A DNA stretch of 64,000 bases, taken from Xanthobacter oligotrophicus. Lineage in GTDB: Bacteria > Pseudomonadota > Alphaproteobacteria > Rhizobiales > Xanthobacteraceae. The DNA lies in assembly GCF_008364685.1 (NCBI RefSeq), contig NZ_VTTL01000006.1, positions 1 through 64,000 on the forward strand, read 5' to 3'. Below are positions 37,513-48,544 of this stretch, piece by piece; position 1 is the stretch's first letter; each line of letters starts with the position of its first letter. The notes beneath the pieces were generated by a model. It did not search any database and was not told where the DNA came from. It saw only the letters and a program-made list of their open reading frames with translations. Both the position numbers and the translations under genes were made by a program.

Positions 37513-37556
37513 AGATCTAGACACCATCGTCTGAGGGGTGCAACCGAATAGATCTA
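37513..37556. promoter_or_regulatory. Repeated AGATCTA sites in a divergent promoter region
   Basis: AGATCTA occurs at 37513-37519 and again at 37550-37556 within the 177-base gap between two divergent C1-related operons. The 37-base spacing is about 3.5 helical turns. They may be binding sites of a regulator of both operons. Confidence 0.4.
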
Positions 37557-37631
37557 AGAAAACAATAAGATGTTCCCGGCTTGCCACGCGCGGTGCGGCT
37601 GTGACACCCTGAACCGGAAAAGGTTGACGCC

Positions 37632-38207
37632 ATGTGGTGTGCTTACAAGGGTCTTCAAACCGCCCGGCGTGTCGGCGCGGGCCTTGCCGTTGCGTTGGCC
37701 ATCTCTTGGGCCTTCGCCGGGGTTCTCGTCTGCGGGCCGGCGGCGGCTGCCGGCGTGCCAACGGCCGTGTTCGGCTTCGAGTTCTTCGACGACACCCTGG
37801 ACACCCGGCCCGAGGTGCAGGCCGAGCAGGCGGCGCGCCTGAAGCTGGTGAATGCGGAGCTGGCCCGCCTCATCGCCGAATCCGGCGAGATGGCGCCGGT
37901 GGACCTTCAGGGCGAGGCCGCCCGCATCGCCGAGCTCGCGCCCTTCTACAAGTGCAACGGTTGCGAGGAGGAAATCGCCGGCGCCGCTGGCGCCCGGCTC
38001 GAGGTCCTCGGCATGGTGCGCAAGCTTTCCAATCTCATCCTCACGTTCACGATCCGGGTGAAGGAGGTGGGCGGGGCGGAGAAGGTGGTGCGCGGCGGGC
38101 AGGTGGACATCCGCGGCAACACTGACGAATCGTGGCTGCGCGGGGTGCGCTATTTGATGAAAAACCGCATCCTGGCCCCGGGGCAGCCGCCCCTCGACCC
38201 CAGATAG
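37632..38207 (+). CDS. Secreted DUF2380-like protein of the C1 region
   Basis: Exported protein of 191 residues. A long signal segment (VGAGLAVALAISWAFAGVLVC) is followed by PTAVFGFEFFDDTLD, the start of the mature domain. Near residue 100 is a cysteine pair, YKCNGCEEEIAGAAGARLEV, and near the end VDIRGNTDESWLRGVRYLM. I believe this is the DUF2380 family, seen near PQQ methanol or alcohol oxidation genes, but I am only moderately sure. The Cys-x2-Cys pair could bind metal or be redox-active. It opens a three-gene rightward operon, divergent from the ABC cluster. Confidence 0.75.
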   Translation: MWCAYKGLQTARRVGAGLAVALAISWAFAGVLVCGPAAAAGVPTAVFGFEFFDDTLDTRPEVQAEQAARLKLVNAELARLIAESGEMAPVDLQGEAARIAELAPFYKCNGCEEEIAGAAGARLEVLGMVRKLSNLILTFTIRVKEVGGAEKVVRGGQVDIRGNTDESWLRGVRYLMKNRILAPGQPPLDPR

Positions 38208-38286
38208 CGCCGTCGCCCGCCGGCGGGCGCCTTTGCACAAGACTACGGCCCGGGGAACGGGCCGGACCATCGGAGGAATGTGTTTC

Positions 38287-38823
38287 ATGAAGCTGTTGCT
38301 TGCCGCCGCCGCGGCGCTTTCCATGGCGCTGCTGCCCGTCGCCGCCGACGCGCACGGCCCCACCCGCAAGAAGGTGACGGAGACCGTCGATATCAACGCC
38401 CCCGCCGAGAAGGTGTGGGCCGCCATCGGCAATTTCCAGGACATGAGCTGGCACCCGGCCGTGACCGCCAACGTCGGCCAGGGCGGCAACGCGGTGGACG
38501 CCACCCGCAAGCTCACCCTCCAGGGCGGCGGCACCATCGACGAGGTGCTCTACAAGTTCGAGCCCGAGCAGAAGAGCTATTCCTACCGCATCGCGGAAGT
38601 GGACGTGAAAGTCCTGCCGGTGACCAATTATTCCTCCACCATCACCGTCACGCCCATCGACGCCACCCATTCCAAGGTGGAGTGGCGCGGCGCCTTCTAT
38701 CGCGGCTACCCCAACAATGATCCGCCTCCGGAGCTGAGCGACGAGGCCGCCATCGCCGCGGTGACCGGCGTCTATCGCGGCGGCCTCGACGCCCTGAAGG
38801 CCAAGCTGGAAAAGGGCTCCTGA
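38287..38823 (+). CDS. Periplasmic SRPBCC-family protein (MxaD-like)
   Basis: Protein of 178 residues with a signal peptide MKLLLAAAAALSMALLPVAA. The mature SRPBCC domain begins VTETVDINAPAEKVWAAIG and contains DMSWHPAVTAN, like MxaD, which aids electron transfer from methanol dehydrogenase to its cytochrome. GGAGG lies 10 bases before the ATG at 38287; an upstream ATG at 38278 is too close to it. The stop overlaps the next gene as TGATG, so they are co-translated. Confidence 0.83.
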   Translation: MKLLLAAAAALSMALLPVAADAHGPTRKKVTETVDINAPAEKVWAAIGNFQDMSWHPAVTANVGQGGNAVDATRKLTLQGGGTIDEVLYKFEPEQKSYSYRIAEVDVKVLPVTNYSSTITVTPIDATHSKVEWRGAFYRGYPNNDPPPELSDEAAIAAVTGVYRGGLDALKAKLEKGS

Positions 38824-39809
38824 TGGGGCTGAAGGCGAGGGGGGCGGCTGCCGCCCTCGCGCTTTTTCTGAGTGCTGCCGCTTCTGCCGCTTCCGCCGTG
38901 GCGGAGGAAGCCTTCGTCACCAACCAGCCGGGCAACGAGGTGGCGGTGCTGGACCTTGGCGGCACGGACGGGGCGCCCGCGCGCCTCGTCGCCCGCATCC
39001 CCGTGCCCGGCCAGCCGGCCGGCGTGGCGGTGTCGCAGGACGGCCGGCGCGCTTTCGTCACCAGCCCCGAGGGCAAGGCCCTCAGCGTGATCGATACGGC
39101 GGCGCGGAAGGTCATCGCCCGTATTCCCCTCACCGGCGGTCCCCTGGGCGTCGCCGTGGCCCCGGCCGGAAGCCCGGTCTATGTGGCCGACTGGTATGGC
39201 GCGCGCCTGCTGGTGGTGGACCCCGACAAGCCCGGGGAGATCCGCACGGCCCCTGCCGGCGCCTCTCCCTCCGGCCTCGCGGTGACGCCGGACGGCGCGT
39301 TCGTGCTGTCCGCCGACCGGGACGACGACACGGTCTCGCTCATCGATACGGCGCGGCTGGAGCGGGTGGCGGTGATCCCCGTGGGCAAGCGGCCCTTCGG
39401 CATCACCCTCTCGGCGGATGGAACGCGCGCCTATACCGCCAATGTGGGCTCGGACGACGTGAGCATCATCGATGTCACCGCCCGCGCCGTGGTGGGCACG
39501 GTGAAGGTGGGATCGCGGCCCTATGCGGTGGCGCTGATCGGGCGGCTCGCCTTCGTCACCAACCAGTATGCGGGCACGGTGAGCGTGTTCGACGTGGCGA
39601 CGCTGGAGCCGCGCGGCCTGGTGCATGTGGGAGAATATCCCGAAGGCATCGCCGCCGGTGCCGATGGCCGGCACGTCTATGTGGCCAACTGGTTCGACAA
39701 CACCCTCTCCACCATCGATGCGCGGACCCTGAAGGTGGTGGCGAGCGTGGCGGTGGGGGAAGGGCCGCGCGCATTCGGCGCCTTCATCCGGCGCGACCCG
39801 ACGCCATAA
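38823..39809 (+). CDS. YVTN beta-propeller protein, periplasmic
   Basis: Exported protein of 328 residues with a signal peptide ending near AVAEE. Blades repeat every 40 or so residues, for example GVAVSQDGRRAFVTSPEGKA, GLAVTPDGAFVLSAD and FGITLSADGTRAYTANVGSD. It resembles the propeller at 35180-36169 but is a distinct protein. It is the third gene of the rightward operon and faces fae, with a bidirectional hairpin between them. It probably assists PQQ-linked alcohol oxidation, but this is inferred from neighbours. Confidence 0.88.
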   Translation: MGLKARGAAAALALFLSAAASAASAVAEEAFVTNQPGNEVAVLDLGGTDGAPARLVARIPVPGQPAGVAVSQDGRRAFVTSPEGKALSVIDTAARKVIARIPLTGGPLGVAVAPAGSPVYVADWYGARLLVVDPDKPGEIRTAPAGASPSGLAVTPDGAFVLSADRDDDTVSLIDTARLERVAVIPVGKRPFGITLSADGTRAYTANVGSDDVSIIDVTARAVVGTVKVGSRPYAVALIGRLAFVTNQYAGTVSVFDVATLEPRGLVHVGEYPEGIAAGADGRHVYVANWFDNTLSTIDARTLKVVASVAVGEGPRAFGAFIRRDPTP

Positions 39810-39827
39810 GCTGTGCCCAAATAGAAA

Positions 39828-39852
39828 CGACCGGCGGGAGTACCGCCGGTCG
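39828..39852 (-). terminator. Terminator between the propeller gene and fae
   Basis: CGACCGGCGG (39828-39837) pairs perfectly with CCGCCGGTCG (39843-39852) around a 5-base loop. Read leftward it runs into TTTCTATTT, so it best terminates fae transcription. Confidence 0.75.
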
Positions 39853-39898
39853 CTTCAGACTTACTTGTTGAAAAATAGGGCGGCCAACCGCTGAAGCA

Positions 39899-39923
39899 GA
39901 CCTTTCGGCATCGCCGGAAGGTC
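39899..39923. terminator. Second hairpin near the end of fae
   Basis: GACCTTTCGGC (39899-39909) pairs with GCCGGAAGGTC (39913-39923) with one G-T wobble and a 3-base loop. It lies 27 bases after the fae stop and has no T-run; it may back up the stronger hairpin at 39828-39852. Confidence 0.45.
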
Positions 39924-39950
39924 GCCGCTCTGCCCAGGGTGGTTTCCGCT

Positions 39951-40460
39951 CTAGGCCGCCGCGAAGGGGTGCTTCACCAGATCGCGCTGCTCGGTCGCTT
40001 CCTTGGCGGAGGGGAAACCCGCCACGGCGCGCTGGATGGAGAGCTTGGTCGCCTCGTAGTTGTAGTGCTGGATCTTGGCGTCGTCCGCCGCTTCCCAATG
40101 GATGAACACGCCGACGCAGATGTAGAGGTCGTCGGCCTCTTCCAGGGGGATGGTGCCTTCGGCCACCGCGTCCTGCACCGCCTTGGCGACGCCGCGCTGC
40201 GCGGGACCGAACATCTGCACCGCCTGCCGCGCATCCTTGATGGTCACCTTGTTGAACAGCAGGGTGTTGGGCTTGCACTGCATGTTCGGGGCGAGCACCG
40301 CGAGAAGCGTGGTGAAGCCGTCCTTGTTGTTGGTCAGGCTGTTGCAGAACGCCGTCTCGGCGGCGCTACCACGCGGGCCGATGATGAGATCGATGTGAGC
40401 CACCTCGTTGCCGTCGCCGACAAGCGCTTCACCGATCAGAACCTTGTTAATCTTAGCCAC
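39951..40460 (-). CDS. fae: Formaldehyde-activating enzyme (5,6,7,8-tetrahydromethanopterin hydro-lyase)
   Basis: Fae is an abundant cytoplasmic enzyme that condenses formaldehyde with tetrahydromethanopterin, the entry to C1 oxidation in methylotrophs. The 169-residue protein starts [17 protein letters not shown]. The catalytic histidine lies in [12 protein letters not shown] (residue 22), and [19 protein letters not shown] and [21 protein letters not shown] follow, all hallmarks of Fae. It implies H4MPT-dependent formaldehyde oxidation, whose other genes are outside the window. It has its own upstream region of over 500 bases. Confidence 0.97.
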   Translation of the reverse strand: MAKINKVLIGEALVGDGNEVAHIDLIIGPRGSAAETAFCNSLTNNKDGFTTLLAVLAPNMQCKPNTLLFNKVTIKDARQAVQMFGPAQRGVAKAVQDAVAEGTIPLEEADDLYICVGVFIHWEAADDAKIQHYNYEATKLSIQRAVAGFPSAKEATEQRDLVKHPFAAA

Positions 40461-41038
40461 CTTATGCCCTCCCTCGTAGATCGAACAGGGATGACCGCCC
40501 CGAAGGCATTCCGGGAAGCGGTCATATGCCGCCTACCCTTGTTGTCAGCGCCCGGCAGGAGTGCCGAACCGGTTCACCAGATAGCGGGCGGGACACTAGC
40601 CGAGCCCGCCTTCACCAGCAAGCCGGCCGCAATGCGAAACCATGCGGCACTGCAGCGTGACCATCGTTCCTCTCGGCACGCGCAAACCCCCTGATTTTGC
40701 TGCGGTCACGATCGGTTAGAAGACGTTATTGGGACCTTCGCCCGCTTTCATGGCAAGATTGGCCGGATAAAGGTGCCGGCCTTGAGCGTGGCTTGAAGCC
40801 GCAGCTGAGGTCGTTCACCGCGCCGGGTGAGAAGATCCTGGATCGGCGAGAGACTGGCGGAAAGGTAGGCATCTTTGGCATCGTATTTGCTTTGTGACGA
40901 AGACTGAGAAGTTCATAAGAATGGCCGCGATACACTCCGATAATACCGCGGACCAACGGTAAACTGCCGGTGAAAGGCAGTGGGACGGAAAACGGAAGGG
41001 CGGCAGACCCAGCACAGCCAAATGGGGAAGTCACCGTC
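40461..41038. other. Non-coding region upstream of fae
   Basis: About 580 bases between fae and a small rightward gene. It must hold the promoter of the highly expressed fae. Read leftward, CTGACA near 40550 and TATGAC near 40525 are about 16 bases apart, a weak candidate. Open frames here (for example 104 codons leftward at 40726-41040) look like noise. Confidence 0.45.
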
Positions 41039-41245
41039 ATGTTCGTCGTGCTTTATGCGTGCCTGATCACCGCGCCGGCCACCTGCCGGGAAGAGCGGAT
41101 CAACGTTTCAGTGGAGGTGGCCGCGCCCACCGCCTGCATGATGTCGTCCCAGTTCACCATCGCCCAGTGGAGCGAGGAGCATCCCCAGTGGCAGGTGGGC
41201 CGCTGGAAGTGCGTGCCCGCGAGCCGCCTCTCCCGCGACATCTGA
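41039..41245 (+). CDS. Small conserved-looking hypothetical protein
   Basis: A 68-residue protein from the ATG at 41039, with GGGGAAG about 9 bases upstream. It begins [20 protein letters not shown] and contains [20 protein letters not shown] and a final WKCVP block. The four cysteines and the Trp-rich end suggest a real small folded protein, possibly disulfide-bonded; the hydrophobic first 12 residues are too short for a clear signal peptide. The frame opens at 40970 but the first 23 codons there lack character. It lies 118 bases before htpX. Confidence 0.65.
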   Translation: MFVVLYACLITAPATCREERINVSVEVAAPTACMMSSQFTIAQWSEEHPQWQVGRWKCVPASRLSRDI

Positions 41246-41363
41246 TCCTGCGTCTGGCCGGTGCGTCTCTGCGGGGTCCGCGTCCGGAACCTCCCCTTGC
41301 GTCGGCGTGGCCGCCCTCCCATCCTCTAGGTCGAGGCGCGGCTCACGCGTCGGGAGGCGTGGG

Positions 41364-42320
41364 ATGAACCACCTGAAGACGGCGATCATGCTCGCCGGCC
41401 TCACCGCTCTGTTCATGGCGGTGGGCTTCGCCATCGGCGGGCGGGGCGGCATGATGATCGCGTTCGTGGTAGCGGCGGCCACCAACCTGTTCAGCTACTG
41501 GAATTCCGACAAGATGGTGCTGCGCATGTATGGCGCCCGCGAGGTGGACGAGACCACCGCGCCGGACTTCGTGCGCATGGTCCATGAGCTGGCGCGCCGC
41601 GCCGACCTCCCGCTGCCGCGCGTGTTCATCATGGACAACCCGCAGCCCAATGCCTTCGCCACCGGCCGCAACCCGCAGAACGCGGCCGTGGCAGCCACCA
41701 CCGGCCTGCTCCAGTCCCTAACGCCCGAGGAGGTGGCGGGGGTGATGGCGCACGAATTGGCGCATATCAAGCACTACGACACCCTCACCATGACCATGAC
41801 CGCCACCATCGCCGGCGCCATCTCCATGCTGGCGAACTTAGGTCTGTTGTTCGGTGGCGGCGGCAACCGGAACTCCAACAACCCGTTCGGCGCCATCGGT
41901 ACCATCCTGATGGTGATCCTGGCCCCGCTCGCCGCCATGCTGGTGCAGATGGCCATCTCCCGCTCGCGGGAATACGAGGCGGATCGCGGAGGTGCCGAGA
42001 TCCTGGGCCGGCCCATGGTGCTGGCTTCGGCGCTGGCCAAGATCTCCGGCGCGGCCCATGAAGTGCCCAATTATGAGGCGGAATCGAACCCCGCCACGGC
42101 CCATATGTTCATCATCAATCCCCTGTCGGGGGCGCGGATGGACAATCTCTTCTCCACCCATCCGGCGGTGGAGAACCGCATCGCCGCCCTGCGCGCCCTG
42201 TCGCAGCAGATGGGCGGCGGCGGCGGTTTCGCGCCCGGCCCGGCGCCGGCCCGTCCGCCGGGGGGCAACCCGTGGGGTGGCGATCCCGGGGGTGGCCAGC
42301 GCCGAGGGCCTTGGGGCTGA
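41364..42320 (+). CDS. htpX: Zinc metalloprotease HtpX
   Basis: Inner-membrane M48 protease that degrades damaged membrane proteins under stress. From the ATG at 41364 it is 318 residues. Two membrane segments lie at residues about 5-40 and two more at about 145-195. The zinc motif HELAH is in [13 protein letters not shown] near residue 133 and the third ligand in [13 protein letters not shown] near residue 205. The C-terminus is extended with a Gly/Pro-rich tail of about 40 residues, common in Rhizobiales. A GGGAGG ribosome site precedes the start by about 8 bases. Confidence 0.95.
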   Translation: MNHLKTAIMLAGLTALFMAVGFAIGGRGGMMIAFVVAAATNLFSYWNSDKMVLRMYGAREVDETTAPDFVRMVHELARRADLPLPRVFIMDNPQPNAFATGRNPQNAAVAATTGLLQSLTPEEVAGVMAHELAHIKHYDTLTMTMTATIAGAISMLANLGLLFGGGGNRNSNNPFGAIGTILMVILAPLAAMLVQMAISRSREYEADRGGAEILGRPMVLASALAKISGAAHEVPNYEAESNPATAHMFIINPLSGARMDNLFSTHPAVENRIAALRALSQQMGGGGGFAPGPAPARPPGGNPWGGDPGGGQRRGPWG

Positions 42321-42481
42321 GGCGCGGCCCGCGCTCTGCGGTCCCGTAGCACCCGCGTTCGGGTCGAAGCTGGAGGTTTCCGGCTTCGGCCGAGGTCCAA
42401 TGCGGCCCCATCCCCGCATTTCCTGTCGATGCCGGGCGCGCGTGCGCTGACAGGGCGCGGACCGCCCGATACCGTGCGGCC

Positions 42482-45262
42482 ATGACCACAGCCCGCAGCC
42501 CAGACCGCACCCGGACCGCCGCCCCAGATGTCTCGCAGGATACGCCTGCGCCCGACAGCGCCGCTCCGGCTCTCGCGCGGGGGGAGGAGGCGCGCGTCAC
42601 CCCCATGATGGCGCAGTATCTGGAGATCAAGGCGGCGAACCCGGACAGCCTGCTATTCTACCGCATGGGCGATTTCTACGAGCTGTTCTTCACGGACGCG
42701 GAAGCCGCCTCGCAGGCGCTGGGCATCGTGCTCACCAAGCGCGGCAAGCACCTGGGGGAGGACATCCCCATGTGCGGCGTGCCCATCGACCGCGCCGAGG
42801 AATATCTGCACAAGCTCATCGCGCTCGGCTTCCGGGTGTCGGTGTGCGAGCAGCTGGAGGACCCGGCGGAGGCGAAGAAGCGCGGGCCGAAATCCGTGGT
42901 GCGGCGGGACGTGACGCGCCTCGTCACCCCCGGCACCATCACCGAGGACGCGCTGCTGGACGCCCGGCGCGAGAACGTGCTCGCCGCGCTGGCCCGCGTG
43001 CGCGCCGGCTCGGGGCCGCAGGATTTCGCTTACGCCCTCGCCTACACCGACATGTCCACCGGCACCTTCCGGGTTGCCGCCACCACGCGCGACGACCTCT
43101 CCGGCGACCTCGCCCGCCTCGACCCGGCGGAGATCCTCGTCTCGGACGCGGTGCTGGACGATGGCGAATTGCGCGCCCTGCTGCGCGCCTTCCCGGCGGT
43201 GACGCCGCTGCCGCGCCAGTCCTTCGACGGGGCTGGGGCGGAAAAGCGCCTTGCCGATTTCTTCGGCGTGGCGGCGCTGGACGCCTTCGGCACCTTCGCC
43301 CGCGCCGAGCTGATCGCGGCGGCGGCCATCGTCGCCTATGTGGACCGTACCCAGCTTGGGGCAAAGCCGTTGCTCTCCCGTCCGGTGAAGGAGGCGGAAG
43401 GCGGCATCATGGCCATCGATGCCGGCACGCGGGCCAATCTGGAATTGGTGCGCACCACCTCCGGCGAGCGGCGCGGCTCGCTGCTTGCCGCAGTGGACCG
43501 CACGGTGACGGCGGCCGGCGCGCGCCTCATCGCCCGCCGCATCGCCGAGCCGCTCACGGACCTTGCCGCCATCCGCGCCCGGCACGACGGCGTGGCGCAT
43601 CTGGTAGACGAGGGCGAGCTGCGGCGCGAGCTGCGGGCGCGGCTCTCCCGCGCCCCCGACATGGCCCGCGCCGTCACCCGCCTCGCGCTCCAGCGCGGCG
43701 GCCCGCGCGACCTTGCCGCCGTGCGCGATGCGCTGGACGGCGCGCTTTCCATCGCCGCCCTGTTCGGCGCCGGGCCGCCTGAGGACCTGGCCCGCTCGCT
43801 GGCGGCGCTGGCGCGGGTGCCGCATGCGCTGGTGCTGGACCTCGCCTCGGCGCTGGCCGAGAGCCTGCCGCCCCACCGCCGCGACGGCGGCTTCGTCCGC
43901 GAGGGCTGCGACGCCGAGCTGGACGCCACCCGGGCGCTGCGCGACGAAAGCCGGCGCGTGGTGGCGGCGCTGGAGCGGCGCTATGTGGAAGAGACGGGCG
44001 TGCGCGCCCTGAAGATCCGGCACAACGCGGTGCTCGGCTATTTCGTCGAAGTCTCCGCCCAGAACGCCGACCGCCTGCGCGAGGCGCCCCAGGACGCCGT
44101 CTTCGTCCACCGCCAGACCATGGCGGGGGCGGTGCGCTTCTCATCCCTGGAATTGGGGGACCTGGAAAGTCGCATCGCCAGCGCCGGCGAGCGCGCCCTG
44201 GGGCTGGAACAGGCGATTTTCGACCGGCTCGCCGCCGCCGTGGTGGCGGAGACGCAGACCATTCGCGCCGCCGCCGAGGCGCTGGCGGAGCTTGATGTGG
44301 CGGCGGGATTCGCCGAGCTGGCAGCGGTGGAAAACCATGTGCGCCCGCACATGGAGCAGGGCGTCGCCTTCGCCATCGCGGGCGGGCGCCATCCGGTGGT
44401 GGAGCAGGCTCTCGCCAAAGAGGGCGGGCCGTTCGTGCCCAACGATTGCGACCTCTCCCCGCCGGAGGGGTTCGAGGACGGGCGCATCGTGCTGGTCACC
44501 GGGCCGAACATGGCGGGCAAGTCCACCTTCCTGCGGCAGAACGCGCTCATCTGCGTGCTGGCGCAGGCCGGCGCCTTCGTACCCGCTCGGTCCGCTCGAA
44601 TCGGCGTGGTGGACCGCCTGTTCTCCCGCGTGGGGGCGGCGGATGATCTCGCGCGCGGGCGCTCCACCTTCATGGTGGAGATGGTGGAAACCGCCGCCAT
44701 CCTGAACCAGGCCACCGCCCGGTCCCTGGTCATCCTCGACGAGATCGGGCGCGGCACCGCCACCTTCGACGGCATGTCCATCGCCTGGGCGAGCCTGGAG
44801 CACCTGCACGAGGTGAACCGCTGCCGGGCGCTGTTCGCCACCCATTTCCACGAACTGACCGCCCTGTCGCAGCGCTGCAAGCGGCTCTCCAATGCCACGG
44901 TGAAGGTCACCGAATGGCATGGCGACGTGATCTTCCTGCACGAGGTGGTGCCGGGGGCCGCGGATCGCTCCTACGGCATCCAGGTGGCCAAGCTCGCCGG
45001 CCTGCCCGAGGCGGTGATCACCCGCGCCAAAGCGGTACTCGCGGAGCTTGAGGCGGCCGAGCGCGCCTCGCCCGCCCAGAAGCTCATCGACGACCTGCCC
45101 CTGTTCGCGGTGCGCCCCAGGCCCGTGGCCGCCGCCGCGTCTGTGGACCCGAAGGCCGAGGCGGCGCTTGTGGCCCTCGACGGCATCGACCCCGACAGCC
45201 TGAGCCCGCGCGAGGCGCTGGATGCGCTCTATCGGCTGAAGGGGCTGCGGCGGGAGGGGTGA
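42482..45262 (+). CDS. mutS: DNA mismatch repair protein MutS
   Basis: MutS recognises base mismatches and starts repair. At 926 residues it is slightly longer than the 850-900 norm because of an N-terminal tail of about 38 residues rich in Ala, Pro and Thr. The mismatch-binding Phe and Glu lie in [12 protein letters not shown] near residue 60. The ATPase has Walker [14 protein letters not shown] near residue 675 and Walker [16 protein letters not shown] near residue 755. [17 protein letters not shown]-type and [10 protein letters not shown] blocks follow as usual. It stands alone. Confidence 0.97.
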   Translation: MTTARSPDRTRTAAPDVSQDTPAPDSAAPALARGEEARVTPMMAQYLEIKAANPDSLLFYRMGDFYELFFTDAEAASQALGIVLTKRGKHLGEDIPMCGVPIDRAEEYLHKLIALGFRVSVCEQLEDPAEAKKRGPKSVVRRDVTRLVTPGTITEDALLDARRENVLAALARVRAGSGPQDFAYALAYTDMSTGTFRVAATTRDDLSGDLARLDPAEILVSDAVLDDGELRALLRAFPAVTPLPRQSFDGAGAEKRLADFFGVAALDAFGTFARAELIAAAAIVAYVDRTQLGAKPLLSRPVKEAEGGIMAIDAGTRANLELVRTTSGERRGSLLAAVDRTVTAAGARLIARRIAEPLTDLAAIRARHDGVAHLVDEGELRRELRARLSRAPDMARAVTRLALQRGGPRDLAAVRDALDGALSIAALFGAGPPEDLARSLAALARVPHALVLDLASALAESLPPHRRDGGFVREGCDAELDATRALRDESRRVVAALERRYVEETGVRALKIRHNAVLGYFVEVSAQNADRLREAPQDAVFVHRQTMAGAVRFSSLELGDLESRIASAGERALGLEQAIFDRLAAAVVAETQTIRAAAEALAELDVAAGFAELAAVENHVRPHMEQGVAFAIAGGRHPVVEQALAKEGGPFVPNDCDLSPPEGFEDGRIVLVTGPNMAGKSTFLRQNALICVLAQAGAFVPARSARIGVVDRLFSRVGAADDLARGRSTFMVEMVETAAILNQATARSLVILDEIGRGTATFDGMSIAWASLEHLHEVNRCRALFATHFHELTALSQRCKRLSNATVKVTEWHGDVIFLHEVVPGAADRSYGIQVAKLAGLPEAVITRAKAVLAELEAAERASPAQKLIDDLPLFAVRPRPVAAAASVDPKAEAALVALDGIDPDSLSPREALDALYRLKGLRREG

Positions 45263-45333
45263 GGGGGCGGGATGGGCTGTCTTTAGTCACCGCCCATTGT
45301 TCCGCCCGCCCGGTCGTTCGCGTCTTCACAACA

Positions 45334-45453
45334 CCGTCGCCCTCCGGCTCGACCGGAGGGTCCATCTCGCCACGTGTCCCGATGGTGGGAATGTGTCGAA
45401 AAGTACCGTTCCGGCGGCGACATGGGCCGTCCGGTCGGGCCGGAGGGCGACGG
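45334..45453. repeat. REPIN-like paired palindrome, second copy
   Basis: Perfect 14-bp terminal inverted repeats, CCGTCGCCCTCCGG (45334-45347) and CCGGAGGGCGACGG (45440-45453), enclose about 92 bases. The left end forms CCTCCGG-CTCGA-CCGGAGG; the right end carries the matching hairpin CGTCCGG-TCGGG-CCGGAGG less perfectly. It has the design of the element at 19056-19176 and also lies between convergent genes. Confidence 0.7.
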
Positions 45454-45512
45454 GGGTCAGGGGGCGTGGGTGGCGCCGTCCAGCCGGTCGGTGCGTCGGT
45501 CAGCGCGGCCTG

Positions 45513-46889
45513 TCAGCCGCCGTTCTGTGTCGCCGGCGGGGCGGGTTGGGCCGGCGGGCGCTGGAGCAGCTCGCCCCAGGCGGAGAAGGCGTCGTTGAAG
45601 GCCTGCTCGCCGGCGGGACCCTTCTCGAAGGCCAGCACCGCCTTCTTGTTGTTGGTGTAGGTGATGAGCGCATCCAGCCACGGATAGGCCTGAAGCAGCG
45701 TCACGTTGCGCTGGCGGTCCGCAGACTTCTCGGAAAGGCCGACCAGGAACAGGGTCGGGTTCACCCGCACCGCGAGTCCGGCGAGCGGGGTGCCGAGGGC
45801 CTGCTGGTTCGGCTTCATGCGCACCGCGTCCACGTTGGTGACGCCGCCGAAGGGGAAGTCGTCGGGCAGCTTGAAGCCGATCTCGATTGTGTGGGAGGCC
45901 GGCAGGGTCTGGTCGGTGTTGCGGCGGAGCACGAAGCTCATGTTGATCTTGCGCTCGGGGATGACCACGTCGCCGCGCAGGCCGATGTCGGGGGGCAGGC
46001 CGGGACCAGCATTCACGGTCTCGGTCTTCCACACCACCGTGCCCTCGAATACCTGCGGCTGGGCGCCACCGGGGGTCTCCTCCAGCAGCACGGCGCGGGC
46101 AGGTCCGCCACCAGCCCGGGGGGCGGCTGCCGGGGCGCGCCGGGCGGCGTCGCCGGAGGCGCGCACCACCCGGTCGGCGATCTTGGGCTGGTCGCTGCTG
46201 GCGCCGGAGGCGGCCGGCTGTGCGGCGCGCTGCTCGGCGGAGCCGCCCAGGAACAGGTCACGGTACACCACCGCCAGAGCGATGCCGCCCAGCACCAGCA
46301 GGGCGAGCGCCAGCCACAGGGCGAATTTCTTCCAGGAGGGGCCGCGCTCCCCATTGGCGGGGTGGCGGGCGCCGTTGGCGGCGGCGACCCGGCTGCGCAC
46401 CTCGCCGCGGCCGCGCACCGGCGGGCGGCTGTCGGCCTCGGCGTCGTCCTCCTCCTCGCTGCGCTGGCGGGGCGGCAGGCGGCGCTCCGCGCGGCCATTG
46501 GCTTCGGGCGCGGTTTCGGCCGGCGGCGGGCGCAGCTGATCCCTGGCGGCGGGCGGGGCCGCAGGCGTAGCAGAGGGGCGCGCAGGGGCGGCGGGCGCCT
46601 CCGGCTCGTCCTCCGGCTCATCCCGGGGCTCGTGGGCGGCTTCGGCCTCGTCGTCGATGGCGTCGGCTGAATTGTCCTGCTGGGCGTAGTCGGCCTCGAC
46701 CCGGCGGATGGCCTCCTCGAGGCTCATGCGCTCGCGGGTGATCTCGCCCTCGGGCAAAGGCGGGTCCACCCCCCGCAACTGGCGCATGAGGGCCGTGCGG
46801 GCGCGGTCATAGACCGCGCGCCGGCCTTCCCCGGTCTTCTGGGGCAGGCTCGAAATCGCGCGGACCAGCAGCGGGTAGTAGTCAGCCAT
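45513..46889 (-). CDS. Single-pass membrane protein of unknown function
   Basis: Protein of 458 residues. The N-terminal 75 residues form a small conserved domain (MADYYPLLVRAISSLPQKTGEGRR cut short here at its most conserved part, then RARTALMRQLRGVDPPLPE). A disordered region rich in Glu, Pro, Ala and Arg follows, then one membrane segment (FALWLALALLVLGGIALAVVY) near residue 190. The C-terminal 190 residues are beta-rich and probably periplasmic, with KINMSFVLRRNTDQTLPAS and FGGVTNVDAVRMK. I know such proteins only as conserved hypotheticals of Rhizobiales. It lies alone between mutS and purA. Confidence 0.8.
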   Translation of the reverse strand: MADYYPLLVRAISSLPQKTGEGRRAVYDRARTALMRQLRGVDPPLPEGEITRERMSLEEAIRRVEADYAQQDNSADAIDDEAEAAHEPRDEPEDEPEAPAAPARPSATPAAPPAARDQLRPPPAETAPEANGRAERRLPPRQRSEEEDDAEADSRPPVRGRGEVRSRVAAANGARHPANGERGPSWKKFALWLALALLVLGGIALAVVYRDLFLGGSAEQRAAQPAASGASSDQPKIADRVVRASGDAARRAPAAAPRAGGGPARAVLLEETPGGAQPQVFEGTVVWKTETVNAGPGLPPDIGLRGDVVIPERKINMSFVLRRNTDQTLPASHTIEIGFKLPDDFPFGGVTNVDAVRMKPNQQALGTPLAGLAVRVNPTLFLVGLSEKSADRQRNVTLLQAYPWLDALITYTNNKKAVLAFEKGPAGEQAFNDAFSAWGELLQRPPAQPAPPATQNGG

Positions 46890-47042
46890 GAGAGACGTGC
46901 GCTTCGCCTTGAGCCGTTAGGGCAGCGCGCGTGACACCGGTCACGACACACGCCCTATCGCATTTATATGCCGCATTTCCCTGACGCGAACCTCAAGTTC
47001 GCGCCGCGTGAAAATGCTCCGGACCCGCGTCACGCCCGAAGA

Positions 47043-48338
<1,296 letters not shown>

Positions 48339-48544
48339 CTTAAGGCGCCTCCCGGTCCGGCGCGGGTGCATCGCAACGCACGCGCGCACAAAGGAAAGCC
48401 CCGGCTCAGGTCCGGGGCGTTACCCGAGCGTCTTAAGGGATCGGCGCTGGCGAGGCAAGGTAAACGAGGTGGGGCAAGCGCGGCGAAGGCGCCGTGCGGC
48501 AAAGCCGTTGGCGCGGGGGCATGGTTCGTGCTCTACGTTGCGCG

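Noticed and set aside
40726-41040. A 104-codon leftward open frame upstream of fae
   Set aside because: No ribosome site, no domain and irregular composition; it overlaps the start of the more convincing small gene at 41039.
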